Shown: positions 8,175-17,551, numbered from the stretch's first letter. The stretch: 64,000 nucleotides of DNA from Paenibacillus sp. UNC451MF (GCF_000686845.1 NZ_JMLS01000018.1:1-64000); one strand, 5' to 3'. The notes: generated by a model from the sequence alone, not told the origin. A program made the numbers and translations.

Positions 8175-11100
8175 ATGAGGAATGTAGACCCTAAGGAGAA
8201 AGCAAGAAACCGGGAGCTTCGGGTTCTCGAACAATGGCAGAAGCAAGAAACATTCAAGAAATCGATCGAAAACAGGAAAGGCAAGACGAATTTCGTATTC
8301 TATGAAGGGCCGCCAACCGCAAACGGTGCGCCTCATATCGGTCATGTTCTTGGCCGGGTTATCAAGGATTTTATTTGCCGGTACAAAACAATGACTGGGC
8401 ATCAGGTACTGCGTAAGGCAGGCTGGGATACTCATGGCTTGCCAGTAGAGCTGGGTGTAGAAAAGCAGCTGGGTATTTCGGGCAAGCAAGAAATCGAACG
8501 ATATGGTGTTACTAATTTCGTGGAGAAATGTAAGGCAAGTGTCTTTGAATACGAAAGGCAATGGCGGGAGCTAACCGAGGCAATTGGATATTGGACCGAT
8601 ATGGAGCATCCGTATGTTACATTGGACAACAATTACATCGAGAGCGTATGGTATCTGCTTTCTGAAATTCACAAAAAAGGACTTTTATATAAAGGTCATC
8701 GTGTAAGTCCGTACTGCCCGTGCTGTCAAACGACGTTAAGCTCTCACGAAGTGGCTCAAGGCTATGAGGATGTGAAGGACTTGTCCGCAACGGTGAAGTT
8801 TAGGCTTGCGGGCCGTGAAGAATTCATCCTTGCATGGACGACAACACCTTGGACATTGCCTGCGAATGTAGCACTTGCCGTGAACAAGCAATTAACTTAT
8901 GCCAAGGTTAGGCAGAATGGCGAATTGTTCATCGTTGCTGAAAATCTGGTTGACAAGGTCATGAAAAGCGACTACGAGATCGTAGATACATTAAAAGGTG
9001 AGGAGCTGATTGGGCTTCATTATTCTCCTCCTTTAGCCTATGTGAAGGCTCAGAACGGTTATTTTATCATCGATGGTGAGTTCGTAACCGATGCAAGCGG
9101 TACAGGGATCGTTCATATTGCTCCTGCTCATGGTGAAGATGACTACAAGGTTGCTATGAAAAACGGAATCAGCATGTTAAGTGTGGTAAATGCGGCAGGA
9201 CGCTATGTGGATGATGTGACTGATCTTGCTGGCCGATTCGTCAAAGATTGCGATGTCGATATCGTGAAGCTGCTCTCCGAACGTGGACTGCTTTACTCCA
9301 AGGAAAAATACGAACACAGCTACCCGTTCTGCTGGCGCTGCAAATCACCTCTGCTGTACTACGCTACAGAAAGCTGGTTTATTCGCACGACGGCTGTCAA
9401 AGATCAGCTAATCGCCAATAACCGCGAAGTAAAATGGTATCCAGAACACTTGCGTGACGGTCGATTCGGGAACTTCTTGGAAGAACTGGTCGATTGGAAC
9501 ATTAGCCGGAACCGTTATTGGGGCACTCCTTTAAACGTCTGGGTTTGTTCGTGCTGTAAGGGAGAGTATGTACCGTCTAGTGCTGCTGATTTGAGGGAGA
9601 AATCTATTCATGAAGTACCTGCTGATCTGGAGCTGCATAAACCTTTTGTGGATGAAATCAAGTTGAAATGTCCTCATTGTGACGAAGGAACGATGGAACG
9701 TACACCTGAGGTCATCGACGTATGGTTCGATAGTGGATCGATGCCTTTTGCTCAGTATCATGTGCCATTTGAAAATAAGGAATTGTTTGAGCGTCAATAT
9801 CCTGCGGATATGATTTGTGAAGGGATTGACCAGACGAGGGGATGGTTCTTTAGCTTATTGGCCGTTTCAACGCTGTTTAACGGAAAAGCACCTTATAAAG
9901 CGGTTCTTTCAACAGGACATATCCTTGATGAGAACGGCCAAAAGATGTCCAAAAGCAAAGGGAATGTTATCGATCCATGGGAAATCATTAACGATTATGG
10001 AACGGACGCTTTCCGTTGGGCGCTTCTGTCTGATAGTGCACCATGGAATAGCAAGCGGTTTTCCAAGCAGATCGTTGCAGAAGCCAAATCGAAGGTTATC
10101 GATACAATTGTTAATGCGCATGCTTTTTACACGTTGTACGCTTCCATTGACGGCTACAAGCCGCAGGAGCATGATAACGTGCAAAGCGACAATATTTTAG
10201 ATCGCTGGGTGCTTTCCCGCTTAAATCAATTGGTTGTAAATGTAGGAAAAGGGCTGGAAGCAAACGACTTCTTGAACCCGGCCAAGGCGATTGAAACCTT
10301 TGTAGATGAAATGAGTAACTGGTACATTCGCCGTTCCAGAGATCGATTCTGGGGCAATGGTCTAACAGAAGATAAGCTTGGTGCTTACCAGACGCTTCGC
10401 TCGGTCCTCATAACGCTGGCGAAGCTCATGGCGCCTTACACTCCTTTCTTATCCGATGACCTGTATCTTAATTTAGGCGGAGAAATGGAAAGTGTGCACT
10501 TAGCTGACTATCCTCAGGCGGATGCAGGGCAAGTAGATATGCTGCTGGAGCAGGATATGGAAACGGTGCGAAATGTAGTGGAGCTTGCTCGTAACGTTCG
10601 TAACGAAAGCGGAGTGAAGACTCGACAGCCGTTATCCGAGCTTATAGCCGCTCTCGACCGATCTATGGATTTATCCGGCTATGAAGCTATTATCAAAGAA
10701 GAGATCAATGTTAAATCAATAAGAGTGGAAACCAGCGCGGATGGATTAGTCGATTTTGCTTTGAAGCTGAATTTAAAAACGGCAGGGCCTAAATACGGAA
10801 AGCAGGTGGCGGAGCTGCAGCAAGCATTGCGCGCAAAATCTGCCAAGGAGGCTGCAAACATTGTTCATTCAGGCAGCTATCAACATGTTCTAAGCAGCGG
10901 TGAAGTGATTGATGTATCGCTTGAGGAGCTCTTGGTAGAGAAGGTTGCCAAACCAGGATTTGCCTCCGCTTCTGGTTACGGTTTGACGGTAGCGCTCAAC
11001 ACAGAGCTGACGCCTGAGCTTGAACAGGAAGGACTTGTGCGGGAATTGGTACGTGCAGTACAAGATTACAGAAAACAGCTTGATCTTCCTGTCGATAAAC

Positions 11101-11267
11101 GGATTGATCTGGTATTGGACCTGGATCCACAAATGAGAGAAGCGGTTGAACGATTCGAGCTTGTGCTTAAGGAGAATGTGCTGCTGAATGTCTTCGAATT
11201 TGACCGGCAGGACGGAATGGAGTACGTGACTGCGGGGGATCGTAAAGTAGGTTTATTAATCAAATAA
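8175..11267 (+). CDS. ileS: Isoleucyl-tRNA synthetase, type 2 (IleRS2)
   Basis: Cytoplasmic class I synthetase of about 1030 aa charging tRNA-Ile. The class I signatures are visible: HIGH in GAPHIGHVLGR (about residue 54) and KMSKSKG (about residue 594). The editing CP1 domain lies between (TTTPWTLPAN near residue 235), and the anticodon-binding and C-terminal domains follow. The length and sequence match the eukaryote-like IleRS2 branch rather than the ~920-aa IleRS1 of B. subtilis. IleRS2 enzymes are intrinsically insensitive to mupirocin. The ATG at 8175 is chosen over GTG 8166/ATG 8172 because AGGTG (8164-8168) is spaced six bases from it. Controlled by the T-box just upstream. Confidence 0.95.
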   Translation: MRNVDPKEKARNRELRVLEQWQKQETFKKSIENRKGKTNFVFYEGPPTANGAPHIGHVLGRVIKDFICRYKTMTGHQVLRKAGWDTHGLPVELGVEKQLGISGKQEIERYGVTNFVEKCKASVFEYERQWRELTEAIGYWTDMEHPYVTLDNNYIESVWYLLSEIHKKGLLYKGHRVSPYCPCCQTTLSSHEVAQGYEDVKDLSATVKFRLAGREEFILAWTTTPWTLPANVALAVNKQLTYAKVRQNGELFIVAENLVDKVMKSDYEIVDTLKGEELIGLHYSPPLAYVKAQNGYFIIDGEFVTDASGTGIVHIAPAHGEDDYKVAMKNGISMLSVVNAAGRYVDDVTDLAGRFVKDCDVDIVKLLSERGLLYSKEKYEHSYPFCWRCKSPLLYYATESWFIRTTAVKDQLIANNREVKWYPEHLRDGRFGNFLEELVDWNISRNRYWGTPLNVWVCSCCKGEYVPSSAADLREKSIHEVPADLELHKPFVDEIKLKCPHCDEGTMERTPEVIDVWFDSGSMPFAQYHVPFENKELFERQYPADMICEGIDQTRGWFFSLLAVSTLFNGKAPYKAVLSTGHILDENGQKMSKSKGNVIDPWEIINDYGTDAFRWALLSDSAPWNSKRFSKQIVAEAKSKVIDTIVNAHAFYTLYASIDGYKPQEHDNVQSDNILDRWVLSRLNQLVVNVGKGLEANDFLNPAKAIETFVDEMSNWYIRRSRDRFWGNGLTEDKLGAYQTLRSVLITLAKLMAPYTPFLSDDLYLNLGGEMESVHLADYPQADAGQVDMLLEQDMETVRNVVELARNVRNESGVKTRQPLSELIAALDRSMDLSGYEAIIKEEINVKSIRVETSADGLVDFALKLNLKTAGPKYGKQVAELQQALRAKSAKEAANIVHSGSYQHVLSSGEVIDVSLEELLVEKVAKPGFASASGYGLTVALNTELTPELEQEGLVRELVRAVQDYRKQLDLPVDKRIDLVLDLDPQMREAVERFELVLKENVLLNVFEFDRQDGMEYVTAGDRKVGLLIK

Positions 11268-11271
11268 TAAG

Positions 11272-11310
11272 AAAAAAGCGGAAGCGCGCAGGCGTCTTCC
11301 GCTTTTTTTT
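11272..11310. terminator. Bidirectional terminator between ileS and the nuclease gene
   Basis: A6 run, AGCGGAAG / CTTCCGCT eight-base arms around an 11-base loop, then T8. It serves convergent ileS and the nuclease gene. Confidence 0.88.
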
Positions 11311-11324
11311 ACAATGGTTGTATC

Positions 11325-11846
11325 TTATTTCTTTTTATCAAAGGCGGCGTCATAGTTTTTCCAAAGGCCTTTTTGCTGCTTGCGTGCCGCTTCTTGATCT
11401 TTTTTGAACTGATCCACATATTTCACATTTGGAGGGAATGTCGCCATCCGTGCGTAGCCTTCTTGTACTAGGGTACGATTATATAGCTCATCGCCAATCC
11501 ATACATACGCAAGATAACGGTCGTATTGATCACGTTTTTCCACGTCCCACTCCAACTCGACGGTTTTGTTTTCAAGACGCTTTTGAGTATAGTCCGATGC
11601 TTCCTTGCCATAGAACATGACAGGGGTATTTGCTTTTTTGGTCTCTGGTGTATCGACGCCAATGAGCCGCACTTTTTCTTTTTTGCCATCTTTTTTGATT
11701 TCGAACGTATCTCCGTCGACTACGCGCTCAATCGTAACCGATTCCCGCCCTGCTTTGGACGAAGCGGCTTTTTCCTTACAACCTGTCAGCAGAGCTGACA
11801 AGCATAATAGCAGCATGACGGCTGCAATGATCCCGAATTTTTTCAT
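11325..11846 (-). CDS. Thermonuclease-family lipoprotein (SNase-like)
   Basis: 173-residue Ca2+-dependent nuclease with a staphylococcal-nuclease fold, exported and anchored as a lipoprotein. The N-terminus has a signal peptide ending in the lipobox LTGC (Cys23). The SNase domain (about residues 36-165) shows VDGDTF, RLIGVDTPE with the catalytic Arg/Glu region, YGKEASDYT and a C-terminal DRYLAYVW block. Strong GAGGGGA before ATG. B. subtilis YncB/YokF are comparable. Role is probably degradation of external nucleic acid. It is convergent with ileS. Confidence 0.88.
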   Translation of the reverse strand: MKKFGIIAAVMLLLCLSALLTGCKEKAASSKAGRESVTIERVVDGDTFEIKKDGKKEKVRLIGVDTPETKKANTPVMFYGKEASDYTQKRLENKTVELEWDVEKRDQYDRYLAYVWIGDELYNRTLVQEGYARMATFPPNVKYVDQFKKDQEAARKQQKGLWKNYDAAFDKKK

Positions 11847-12011
11847 TTTGTCCCCTCAATCCGATGATAATCTTCGCTAATTTCTAATTGTAGTGCCTAC
11901 TGAATCTTCTTGTAAAGTGAACAATGTTTAAATATTCCTGTTTCCCCTCATACTAGAATGAATAAAGTATTCGAGTAAATACGACAAAGTTCGGGGAGGT
12001 TACGAGACGAG

Positions 12012-13751
12012 ATGCAGATCGATTCGAAAAGGCCGCTCATTGTGCAAAGTGATTTTACAATATTGCTGGAAGTGCGCCACCCTCAATTTGATGCCGTACG
12101 TGCCGGATTAGCCCGGTTTGCGGATTTAGTCAAAACACCGGAGCATATTCACACATACCGGATGTCGGCATTGTCACTATGGAATGCAGCCGCGGCTGGA
12201 ATGACGACACAAGAAATTACCACGTTTCTAGAAGATAATGCCAAGTTCGGCGTTCCCCATACGATTAAACATGATATTAGACGGTTTGTAGAGCGGTACG
12301 GGCTCATTCGGATCGAAAGCTTGGGCGAAGATCTACTGCTTATTTCCGATGATGTGGAAGCGATAAAAGAAATGGTATCATTCAAATCGCTTCGCTCCTA
12401 TGGTCTGTGCCAAGTAGATAACAAAACACTTCGTTTTTCCGCAACCTACCGTGGTGCTTTAAAACAGGAATTGATTAAGCTCGGTTATCCAGTCGAAGAT
12501 TTGGCCGGCTACAGTCGCGGTGAGGAGCTGCCGATTCGTTTAAAGCCGGAGAGTATGGCAGGCAAGGAGTTTCAACTAAGGGATTACCAAAGCTCCGCGG
12601 TAGATTCGTTTTATCGTGAAGGCAGCTTGCAAGGTGGAAGTGGTGTTCTTGTATTACCTTGCGGAGCGGGCAAAACCATTATTGGAATCGCGGCTATGGG
12701 CAAATTAAACTGTGCTACATTGATACTGACAACTAATAGCACTTCCGTTCGGCAGTGGAAGCACGAAATATTGGATAAAACGGATGCGACCGAAGAAATG
12801 GTGGGAGAATATACAGGCAAAATGAAGGATGTACGTCCTATTACCATTGCGACCTATCAGATATTGACCTATCGCAAATCGAAGGACGATTTGTTCAAAC
12901 ATATGGATTTATTTAATAAAAGAGATTGGGGCTTGATCGTATACGATGAAGTGCATTTGCTGCCGGCTCCGGTCTTTCGGGTAACGGCGGATATTCAAGC
13001 AACAAGACGGTTAGGCCTTACCGCTACTCTCGTGCGGGAGGATGGAAGGGAAGAAGATGTATTTTCTTTGGTAGGTCCGAAACGGTATGATATGCCGTGG
13101 AAAGAACTGGAAGGAAAAGGGTGGATCGCTTCCGTTACTTGCACGGAGATTCGTGTGCCATTACCAGACGGAGCACGGGATCAATATATGACAGCCGAGT
13201 CTCGAGCCCAAATGAGGATTGCAAGTGAGAATCCTGCCAAATTCGCCATAGTTGACGAGCTCCTTGAGCGTCATAAAGGAGATCAAGTTATTATTATAGG
13301 ACAGTATATTGATCAGCTGAAAGACATTTCCTCTTTTACCGGAGCACCGTTGATCTATGGTCAAATGCCACATGAGGAGCGGGAAAAGTGGTATTGTAAA
13401 TTTCGTTCGGGAGAGCTTTCCGTAATCGTCGTCTCCAAGGTTGCCAATTTTGCCGTTGACCTTCCTGATGCATCCGTGGCTATACAGCTCTCGGGGAGCT
13501 TCGGATCGCGGCAGGAGGAGGCACAAAGATTGGGACGTATCTTGCGTCCCAAAGAGGGAGTGAATAAAGCGAGCTTTTATTCCATTGTAAGCTCGGATAC
13601 GAAAGAACAGGATTTTGCTCTCAATCGTCAGTTGTTTTTGATCGAACAGGGGTACACATACCGTATTGAAGAACGTGTGCCAGAGGCCGATTCAGTCAAT
13701 CAGTTGAAGGCTGTTTACTCAGCGGACGGACAGGAGGCTGCACTGTCATGA
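12012..13751 (+). CDS. XPB/Rad25-type DNA helicase
   Basis: 579-residue superfamily 2 helicase of the XPB (ERCC3) type, predicted to act in DNA repair. An N-terminal accessory domain (residues 11-102, VQSDF ... YRMSALSLWNAAAAG) corresponds to the XPB N-terminal/Helicase_C_3-type domain. Then come Walker A LPCGAGKT (about 214-221), DEVH (about 312), LTATLVRED (about 335-343, with the RED motif typical of XPB) and motif VI QRLGRILRP (about 504-512). It overlaps the next gene by four bases (ATGA), so the two are translationally coupled. Bacterial XPB is known from actinobacteria, spirochaetes and some Firmicutes. No Bax1-type nuclease is adjacent. SD GGGGAGGT is 11 bases before the ATG. Confidence 0.9.
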   Translation: MQIDSKRPLIVQSDFTILLEVRHPQFDAVRAGLARFADLVKTPEHIHTYRMSALSLWNAAAAGMTTQEITTFLEDNAKFGVPHTIKHDIRRFVERYGLIRIESLGEDLLLISDDVEAIKEMVSFKSLRSYGLCQVDNKTLRFSATYRGALKQELIKLGYPVEDLAGYSRGEELPIRLKPESMAGKEFQLRDYQSSAVDSFYREGSLQGGSGVLVLPCGAGKTIIGIAAMGKLNCATLILTTNSTSVRQWKHEILDKTDATEEMVGEYTGKMKDVRPITIATYQILTYRKSKDDLFKHMDLFNKRDWGLIVYDEVHLLPAPVFRVTADIQATRRLGLTATLVREDGREEDVFSLVGPKRYDMPWKELEGKGWIASVTCTEIRVPLPDGARDQYMTAESRAQMRIASENPAKFAIVDELLERHKGDQVIIIGQYIDQLKDISSFTGAPLIYGQMPHEEREKWYCKFRSGELSVIVVSKVANFAVDLPDASVAIQLSGSFGSRQEEAQRLGRILRPKEGVNKASFYSIVSSDTKEQDFALNRQLFLIEQGYTYRIEERVPEADSVNQLKAVYSADGQEAALS

Positions 13752-15775
13752 ATCAAGTTGATTATATTGCCATAATGCCGCAGACCTTGCGCAAGCAGAT
13801 AGAAGCTGAGGCTGCTTATGCTCCTTGGTTGAAGCAAGGGCATACGTTGGAGAGTATGTCATTGAATCAGGTCATCATGGAAACGGTATATAACCAAATG
13901 ACATTGCAGGAACAGCAGGTGCTCCGGCTGATTGTAACGACAATCGGCTGTGAGCCTTTTGACAGTGGGAAGCTCGAAAAGCTTGCGGCTCCGGTTATGT
14001 CAGGCGCTGATACAAGAGTTGGTCTTCTGATGCTGCTGAAGAAAGGAATATGTTTTGCCTTTCGCAAATCCTGGGGAGAGCATGTTTATAGGATGGCACT
14101 AGATGGTCTTGCTTTATGGCATAGGATTCTATTTATGGATGCAGTAGAAGAGAGCTGTGAAGCATTAAAGCCTGCTTATGTCGAGCTGTCCGAAACAGGT
14201 GGAAAAGGACTGGCTGAAGACATATTCCAGAGCATGGTTTACATAGGACAACAACAGCTGAAGCTAACCAAGGGAGGCACACTCCCAAAAAGACAGCTTC
14301 AAAAACTTGGAGAACAGCTCTCGCTTCGCGATGAATGGTTCCAAGGAACCGGCATAAAATATGTCTATGCAGATATATATTCATTAAAAATTGCTGTCAT
14401 TATGGAATGCTTGACTCGATTGCAGTTGATGGATCTAGATCATGAACAGCTTGGGTTGAATGAGGTTCATTCCAGCTATTGGCTATCGCTAAAAGAATCT
14501 GAGCAGACCAAAGCTTTATATCAGCTCTGGAAGTCTGTCTTGTTTCCTGGGGAGGCTTGGATGCAGCATGCCGTTTTCTGGCTGGAGTGGCAGCCAACCG
14601 GTGTGTGGATTTCTTCACAGAGTCTGAAGCATTGGCTGAGCGCTCACCAGTTGATGCCTATCGAATCGGATATTGAGAACCAAGGGAATGGCTTTGAAAT
14701 GTTGGAGCAGCAGTGGCTTCTGCCGCTTATCGCCTTTGGATGGATGGAAAAGGGATGGGATACTGCTGGGGATGCGTGCTATCGATGGCGTAACCATCCG
14801 TTGAATCCGGAATTAACGGAGGATGAGGACGTTCGTTTTTATGTACAGCCGGATTTTGAAGTGCTGGTCCCTCCCGGCGTATCTTTCTCGGTAAGATGGG
14901 AGCTGGCTGTATTCTCGGAGCAGTACAAATCCGACGCGGTTTCTGTATATAAACTGAATAAGGAATGTATGCAAAGAGGTCTTGAAAATGGTCGTTCATT
15001 CGAGGGGATTATACATTTTCTAGAGCGGCACGCGTTGTATGACATACCGGATAATGTGAAACTGACTCTGGAGCAATGGGCGAAGCCGTTCGGTCAATTG
15101 CAGTTCTCCCAAGTAATTTTGCTGCGCTGTGAAAACACGGATGTCGCGGATAGGGTGAGGAAACTTACGGTATCGTCAGACTTTTTCCTTGAAGCGGTTG
15201 GTGAACTGGCATGGATTGTAAAGTCCGATCAATTGGGTTCTCTAAGGGCGATGCTAGATAAGGCGGGCTGGATACCGGGAAAAATGGCGTTGCTGGATGG
15301 TACGGTCTCGGAAGTGGACAGTACGGGCAGCAGTGGCGGTCATATCATGAAGGTCATGGAGAATACGGAAAACGGGGATATAGCATTTCTTGAGCGTGAA
15401 CCGGAAATGGCTGCCAAGGGATTTATATATTCCCGACATAACATTGCCTATTTTGAGATGGAGCAGAGGCTTCCTAATATTGCCGAGCTGTACCCCGACC
15501 TGAACGGAATTCCAACGGGATGGATGAAGGATTATCGGACCTATCATGCTTCTACACGAAGGGAGATCGTTGAGAAGGCGATGGAATGGAAAGCGGCCGT
15601 ACAGGTTCGGCATAACGGCAAGGATCGATTAATCGCTCCGAGGAAGCTTCAGGAAACTCGCGGAACGTGGAGTATGACCGGGTTAGAGCCTTCAGAATTG
15701 CAGGAAATATGTTGGCTAGCCGATGATTGGCAAGAAATGAAGATTATTTTGCCTGGGATAAATGATAAATATTGA
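13748..15775 (+). CDS. XPB-associated protein with Helicase_C_3-type domain
   Basis: 675-residue protein with no helicase motifs of its own. Residues about 365-450 (VQPDFEVLVPP ... SVYKLN ... FLERHALYDIPDNV) align with residues 11-102 of the XPB helicase immediately upstream, so both proteins carry the same accessory domain. The N-terminal ~350 residues are helical and Trp-rich with no family I can name. The C-terminal part has a basic stretch (RHNGKDRLIAPRKL). The ATGA overlap with XPB implies production in fixed ratio. A large protein of this kind also neighbours XPB in mycobacteria. A DNA-binding or clamp role for the helicase is inference. Confidence 0.8.
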   Translation: MNQVDYIAIMPQTLRKQIEAEAAYAPWLKQGHTLESMSLNQVIMETVYNQMTLQEQQVLRLIVTTIGCEPFDSGKLEKLAAPVMSGADTRVGLLMLLKKGICFAFRKSWGEHVYRMALDGLALWHRILFMDAVEESCEALKPAYVELSETGGKGLAEDIFQSMVYIGQQQLKLTKGGTLPKRQLQKLGEQLSLRDEWFQGTGIKYVYADIYSLKIAVIMECLTRLQLMDLDHEQLGLNEVHSSYWLSLKESEQTKALYQLWKSVLFPGEAWMQHAVFWLEWQPTGVWISSQSLKHWLSAHQLMPIESDIENQGNGFEMLEQQWLLPLIAFGWMEKGWDTAGDACYRWRNHPLNPELTEDEDVRFYVQPDFEVLVPPGVSFSVRWELAVFSEQYKSDAVSVYKLNKECMQRGLENGRSFEGIIHFLERHALYDIPDNVKLTLEQWAKPFGQLQFSQVILLRCENTDVADRVRKLTVSSDFFLEAVGELAWIVKSDQLGSLRAMLDKAGWIPGKMALLDGTVSEVDSTGSSGGHIMKVMENTENGDIAFLEREPEMAAKGFIYSRHNIAYFEMEQRLPNIAELYPDLNGIPTGWMKDYRTYHASTRREIVEKAMEWKAAVQVRHNGKDRLIAPRKLQETRGTWSMTGLEPSELQEICWLADDWQEMKIILPGINDKY

Positions 15776-15797
15776 TGCAACAAATGAGCTCAATGTA

Positions 15798-15806
15798 TGG
15801 TATGAT
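15798..15806 (+). promoter_or_regulatory. Extended -10 promoter element before ylbF
   Basis: TGGTATGAT fits the TGnTATAAT extended -10 pattern, 47 bases before the ylbF ATG and downstream of the XPB-partner stop. No clear -35 is seen. Confidence 0.4.
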
Positions 15807-15853
15807 AGACTTGTCCGACCCAATAAATATTTCGTGATGAGGCAGGTGCTACT

Positions 15854-16315
15854 ATGGCAGTTATTGAAGCTCAAGCATTGGACATGTCTGCCATTTTGAT
15901 GCAGGCTTACGACTTGGGAGATTTAATTAAAGATTCCGCAGAGACAGCGGATTATTTATATTGGAAGCAGAAAAAAGAAGAGGACCCTAAGGTGCAGGAG
16001 CTGTTGAAGCAGTTTCAGAAAAAGAAAGAACTGTTTGATGAATGCCAGCGTTTCGGTCATTTTCATCCGGATTATCATAGCGCACTGGAGCAGGCTCAGT
16101 CGATTCAGAGTCAGTTAGATAATTTGGAGGCGGTTAGCCGATTTAAGGAAGCGGAACAGCGTCTGGATGATTTGCTGTTCACGGTTTCTGAATTGATAGC
16201 CCGCAGTGTTTCTGAGACGATCAAGGTACCTAGCAACGACCCGCTTGCGGCAGGAGGCAGTTGTTCTTCAGGAAGCTGTTCCACTGGAGGATCCTGCTCT
16301 GGCAGCTGCGGATAG
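15854..16315 (+). CDS. ylbF: YlbF-family regulator with Cys-rich tail
   Basis: 153-residue helical protein of the YlbF/YmcA family. In B. subtilis YlbF, YmcA and YaaT form the Y-complex (RicF-RicA-RicT), which carries [4Fe-4S] clusters and affects RNase Y-dependent mRNA maturation, sporulation, competence and biofilm formation. The helical core is residues about 10-120. The last ~20 residues are a Gly/Ser/Cys tail with five Cys (GGSCSSGSCSTGG, SCSGSCG), a likely metal or Fe-S ligand set. ylbG follows 253 bases downstream, the same order as in B. subtilis. The rest of the ylb cluster lies at 59-64 kb of the window. Confidence 0.87.
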   Translation: MAVIEAQALDMSAILMQAYDLGDLIKDSAETADYLYWKQKKEEDPKVQELLKQFQKKKELFDECQRFGHFHPDYHSALEQAQSIQSQLDNLEAVSRFKEAEQRLDDLLFTVSELIARSVSETIKVPSNDPLAAGGSCSSGSCSTGGSCSGSCG

Positions 16316-16568
16316 TATTTAAACGGCTGGTTGGAGGGCCGCAGTGTCCTCCACTTGCTCTTCTTTGATTCCCCTTTGCATTATCTGCTTTCTCTGAATG
16401 AACCTTCATGCAAGACTACATACGGAATTGCTGCCACAGCATCATCGGGCACCCGAATATGCCAGCGCTTCCAAGCACACATTATACAGAAATTATTAGA
16501 TGCGGACCGGCAATTCCGGTTTGGCATTCTTTACTTTATCCTTATCTATAGAAAGAAGGTATGACCCT

Positions 16569-16835
16569 ATGTTCACGGATCGAAGTGGTCTTATAGTATG
16601 GTTTAGCGATATCAAAGCCGCGGCAAAGCAGCTCGAACGATATGGAAGCGTTCATTTCATTTCCAAGAGAATGCATTACGCCGCAATGTACGTCCACAGC
16701 AGTAAATTAGATGAAACGACCAAACAGCTGCAAAAGCTGCCATTCGTTAAAAAGGTAGAGCGTTCGTACCGAAACGAAATCAAAACCGAATATACAAGTA
16801 ATATGCCTGACAAAACCAGATTTTACACCCTATAA
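16569..16835 (+). CDS. ylbG: YlbG family protein (DUF2129)
   Basis: 88-residue cytoplasmic protein. The start is ATG 16569, eight bases after AGAAGGT; an upstream in-frame ATG has no site. The RSGLIVWFSDIKAAAKQLERYG opening (split here: RSGLIVWF then a helix), the HFISKRMHYAAMYV strand and the VKKVERSYRNEI ending match DUF2129. Function unknown; it is nearly always next to ylbF. The 250 bases between ylbF and ylbG hold no supported gene. Confidence 0.83.
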   Translation: MFTDRSGLIVWFSDIKAAAKQLERYGSVHFISKRMHYAAMYVHSSKLDETTKQLQKLPFVKKVERSYRNEIKTEYTSNMPDKTRFYTL

Positions 16836-16857
16836 GAAAAGTCCATACAACTAGAGC

Positions 16858-16890
16858 AAAAGCTTCTTTCAAACGGAAGCTTTTTTTGTT
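16858..16890 (+). terminator. Terminator after ylbG
   Basis: AAAGCTTC / GAAGCTTT eight-pair stem, nine-base loop, T7. Confidence 0.85.
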
Positions 16891-17006
16891 TTCTTTTCTA
16901 AAGATTTTTTTATTTGGAATCACCTATTAAATCAAGTAAAATGAAATTATATAAAATTTGTACATAGGTAAAAGGGACTATTTTACTGGGTGAGGGGTTG
17001 TGATTT

Positions 17007-17441
17007 ATGAGAGATAAAGCAGCACACCGTTCAAACAACTGCGAACCGTACTATGTTGCCCTTGGTGATAAAAAAATTACGGATATCGTAATCACAAATC
17101 ATGCTCGGATCCGTTGGACTGATAGGGTAGAAAACCAGAAAACCGGGTACGACGACATCTGCGATTTTTTATGGAGCAAGCTGAAAGAAGGTAAGATTAA
17201 GTCTTATTATAAGAATGGTGAGGATGTCTACCTCGTTGATGATGACCTTGTCATGGTTGCTGAATTTACTCCCGATGATTCGGAGCCGTTCACTGGGCAT
17301 CGGCTGCAGCGTATGATTATTGTTACATTCTTAGGCCGAATGTCCGAGACGATTGAATTGAGAGATTTGAAGTCCTATTATTCCTGGTTACGGCATTCGC
17401 GCCGAATGACACTGATAAAAAACAGCCGCAAAAGAAGGTAA
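17007..17441 (+). CDS. Hypothetical protein, 144 aa, basic C-terminus
   Basis: I do not recognise this protein. It is mixed alpha/beta with no signal peptide or membrane segment. The motif ITNHARIRWTDRV (about residues 29-41) resembles the 'HA..R...R' start of small toxin-like or DUF4258-type folds, but this is weak. The C-terminal ~20 residues are very basic (RHSRRM, KNSRKRR), suggesting nucleic-acid contact. It is flanked by terminators on both sides and so is monocistronic. GGGTGAGGGG precedes the ATG. Confidence 0.7.
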   Translation: MRDKAAHRSNNCEPYYVALGDKKITDIVITNHARIRWTDRVENQKTGYDDICDFLWSKLKEGKIKSYYKNGEDVYLVDDDLVMVAEFTPDDSEPFTGHRLQRMIIVTFLGRMSETIELRDLKSYYSWLRHSRRMTLIKNSRKRR

Positions 17442-17463
17442 GCGCCTTCATTATATGGATATG

Positions 17464-17500
17464 AGAGCTTTCCGACTGTTGGATGCGGAGGGCTCTTTTA
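17464..17500 (+). terminator. Terminator after the 144-aa protein gene
   Basis: Eleven-pair stem AGAGCTTTCCG / CGGAGGGCTCT with two G-T pairs, 11-base loop, T4. Confidence 0.7.
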
Positions 17501-17551
17501 TATGGAAATAGAGCACGTCCGCTCTATTTGACAAGGTTTGGACAGCTTCTC

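Noticed and set aside
16331-16564. 77-codon open frame between ylbF and ylbG
   Set aside because: No ribosome site, unusual composition, no recognisable protein; it ends right at the ylbG ribosome site.
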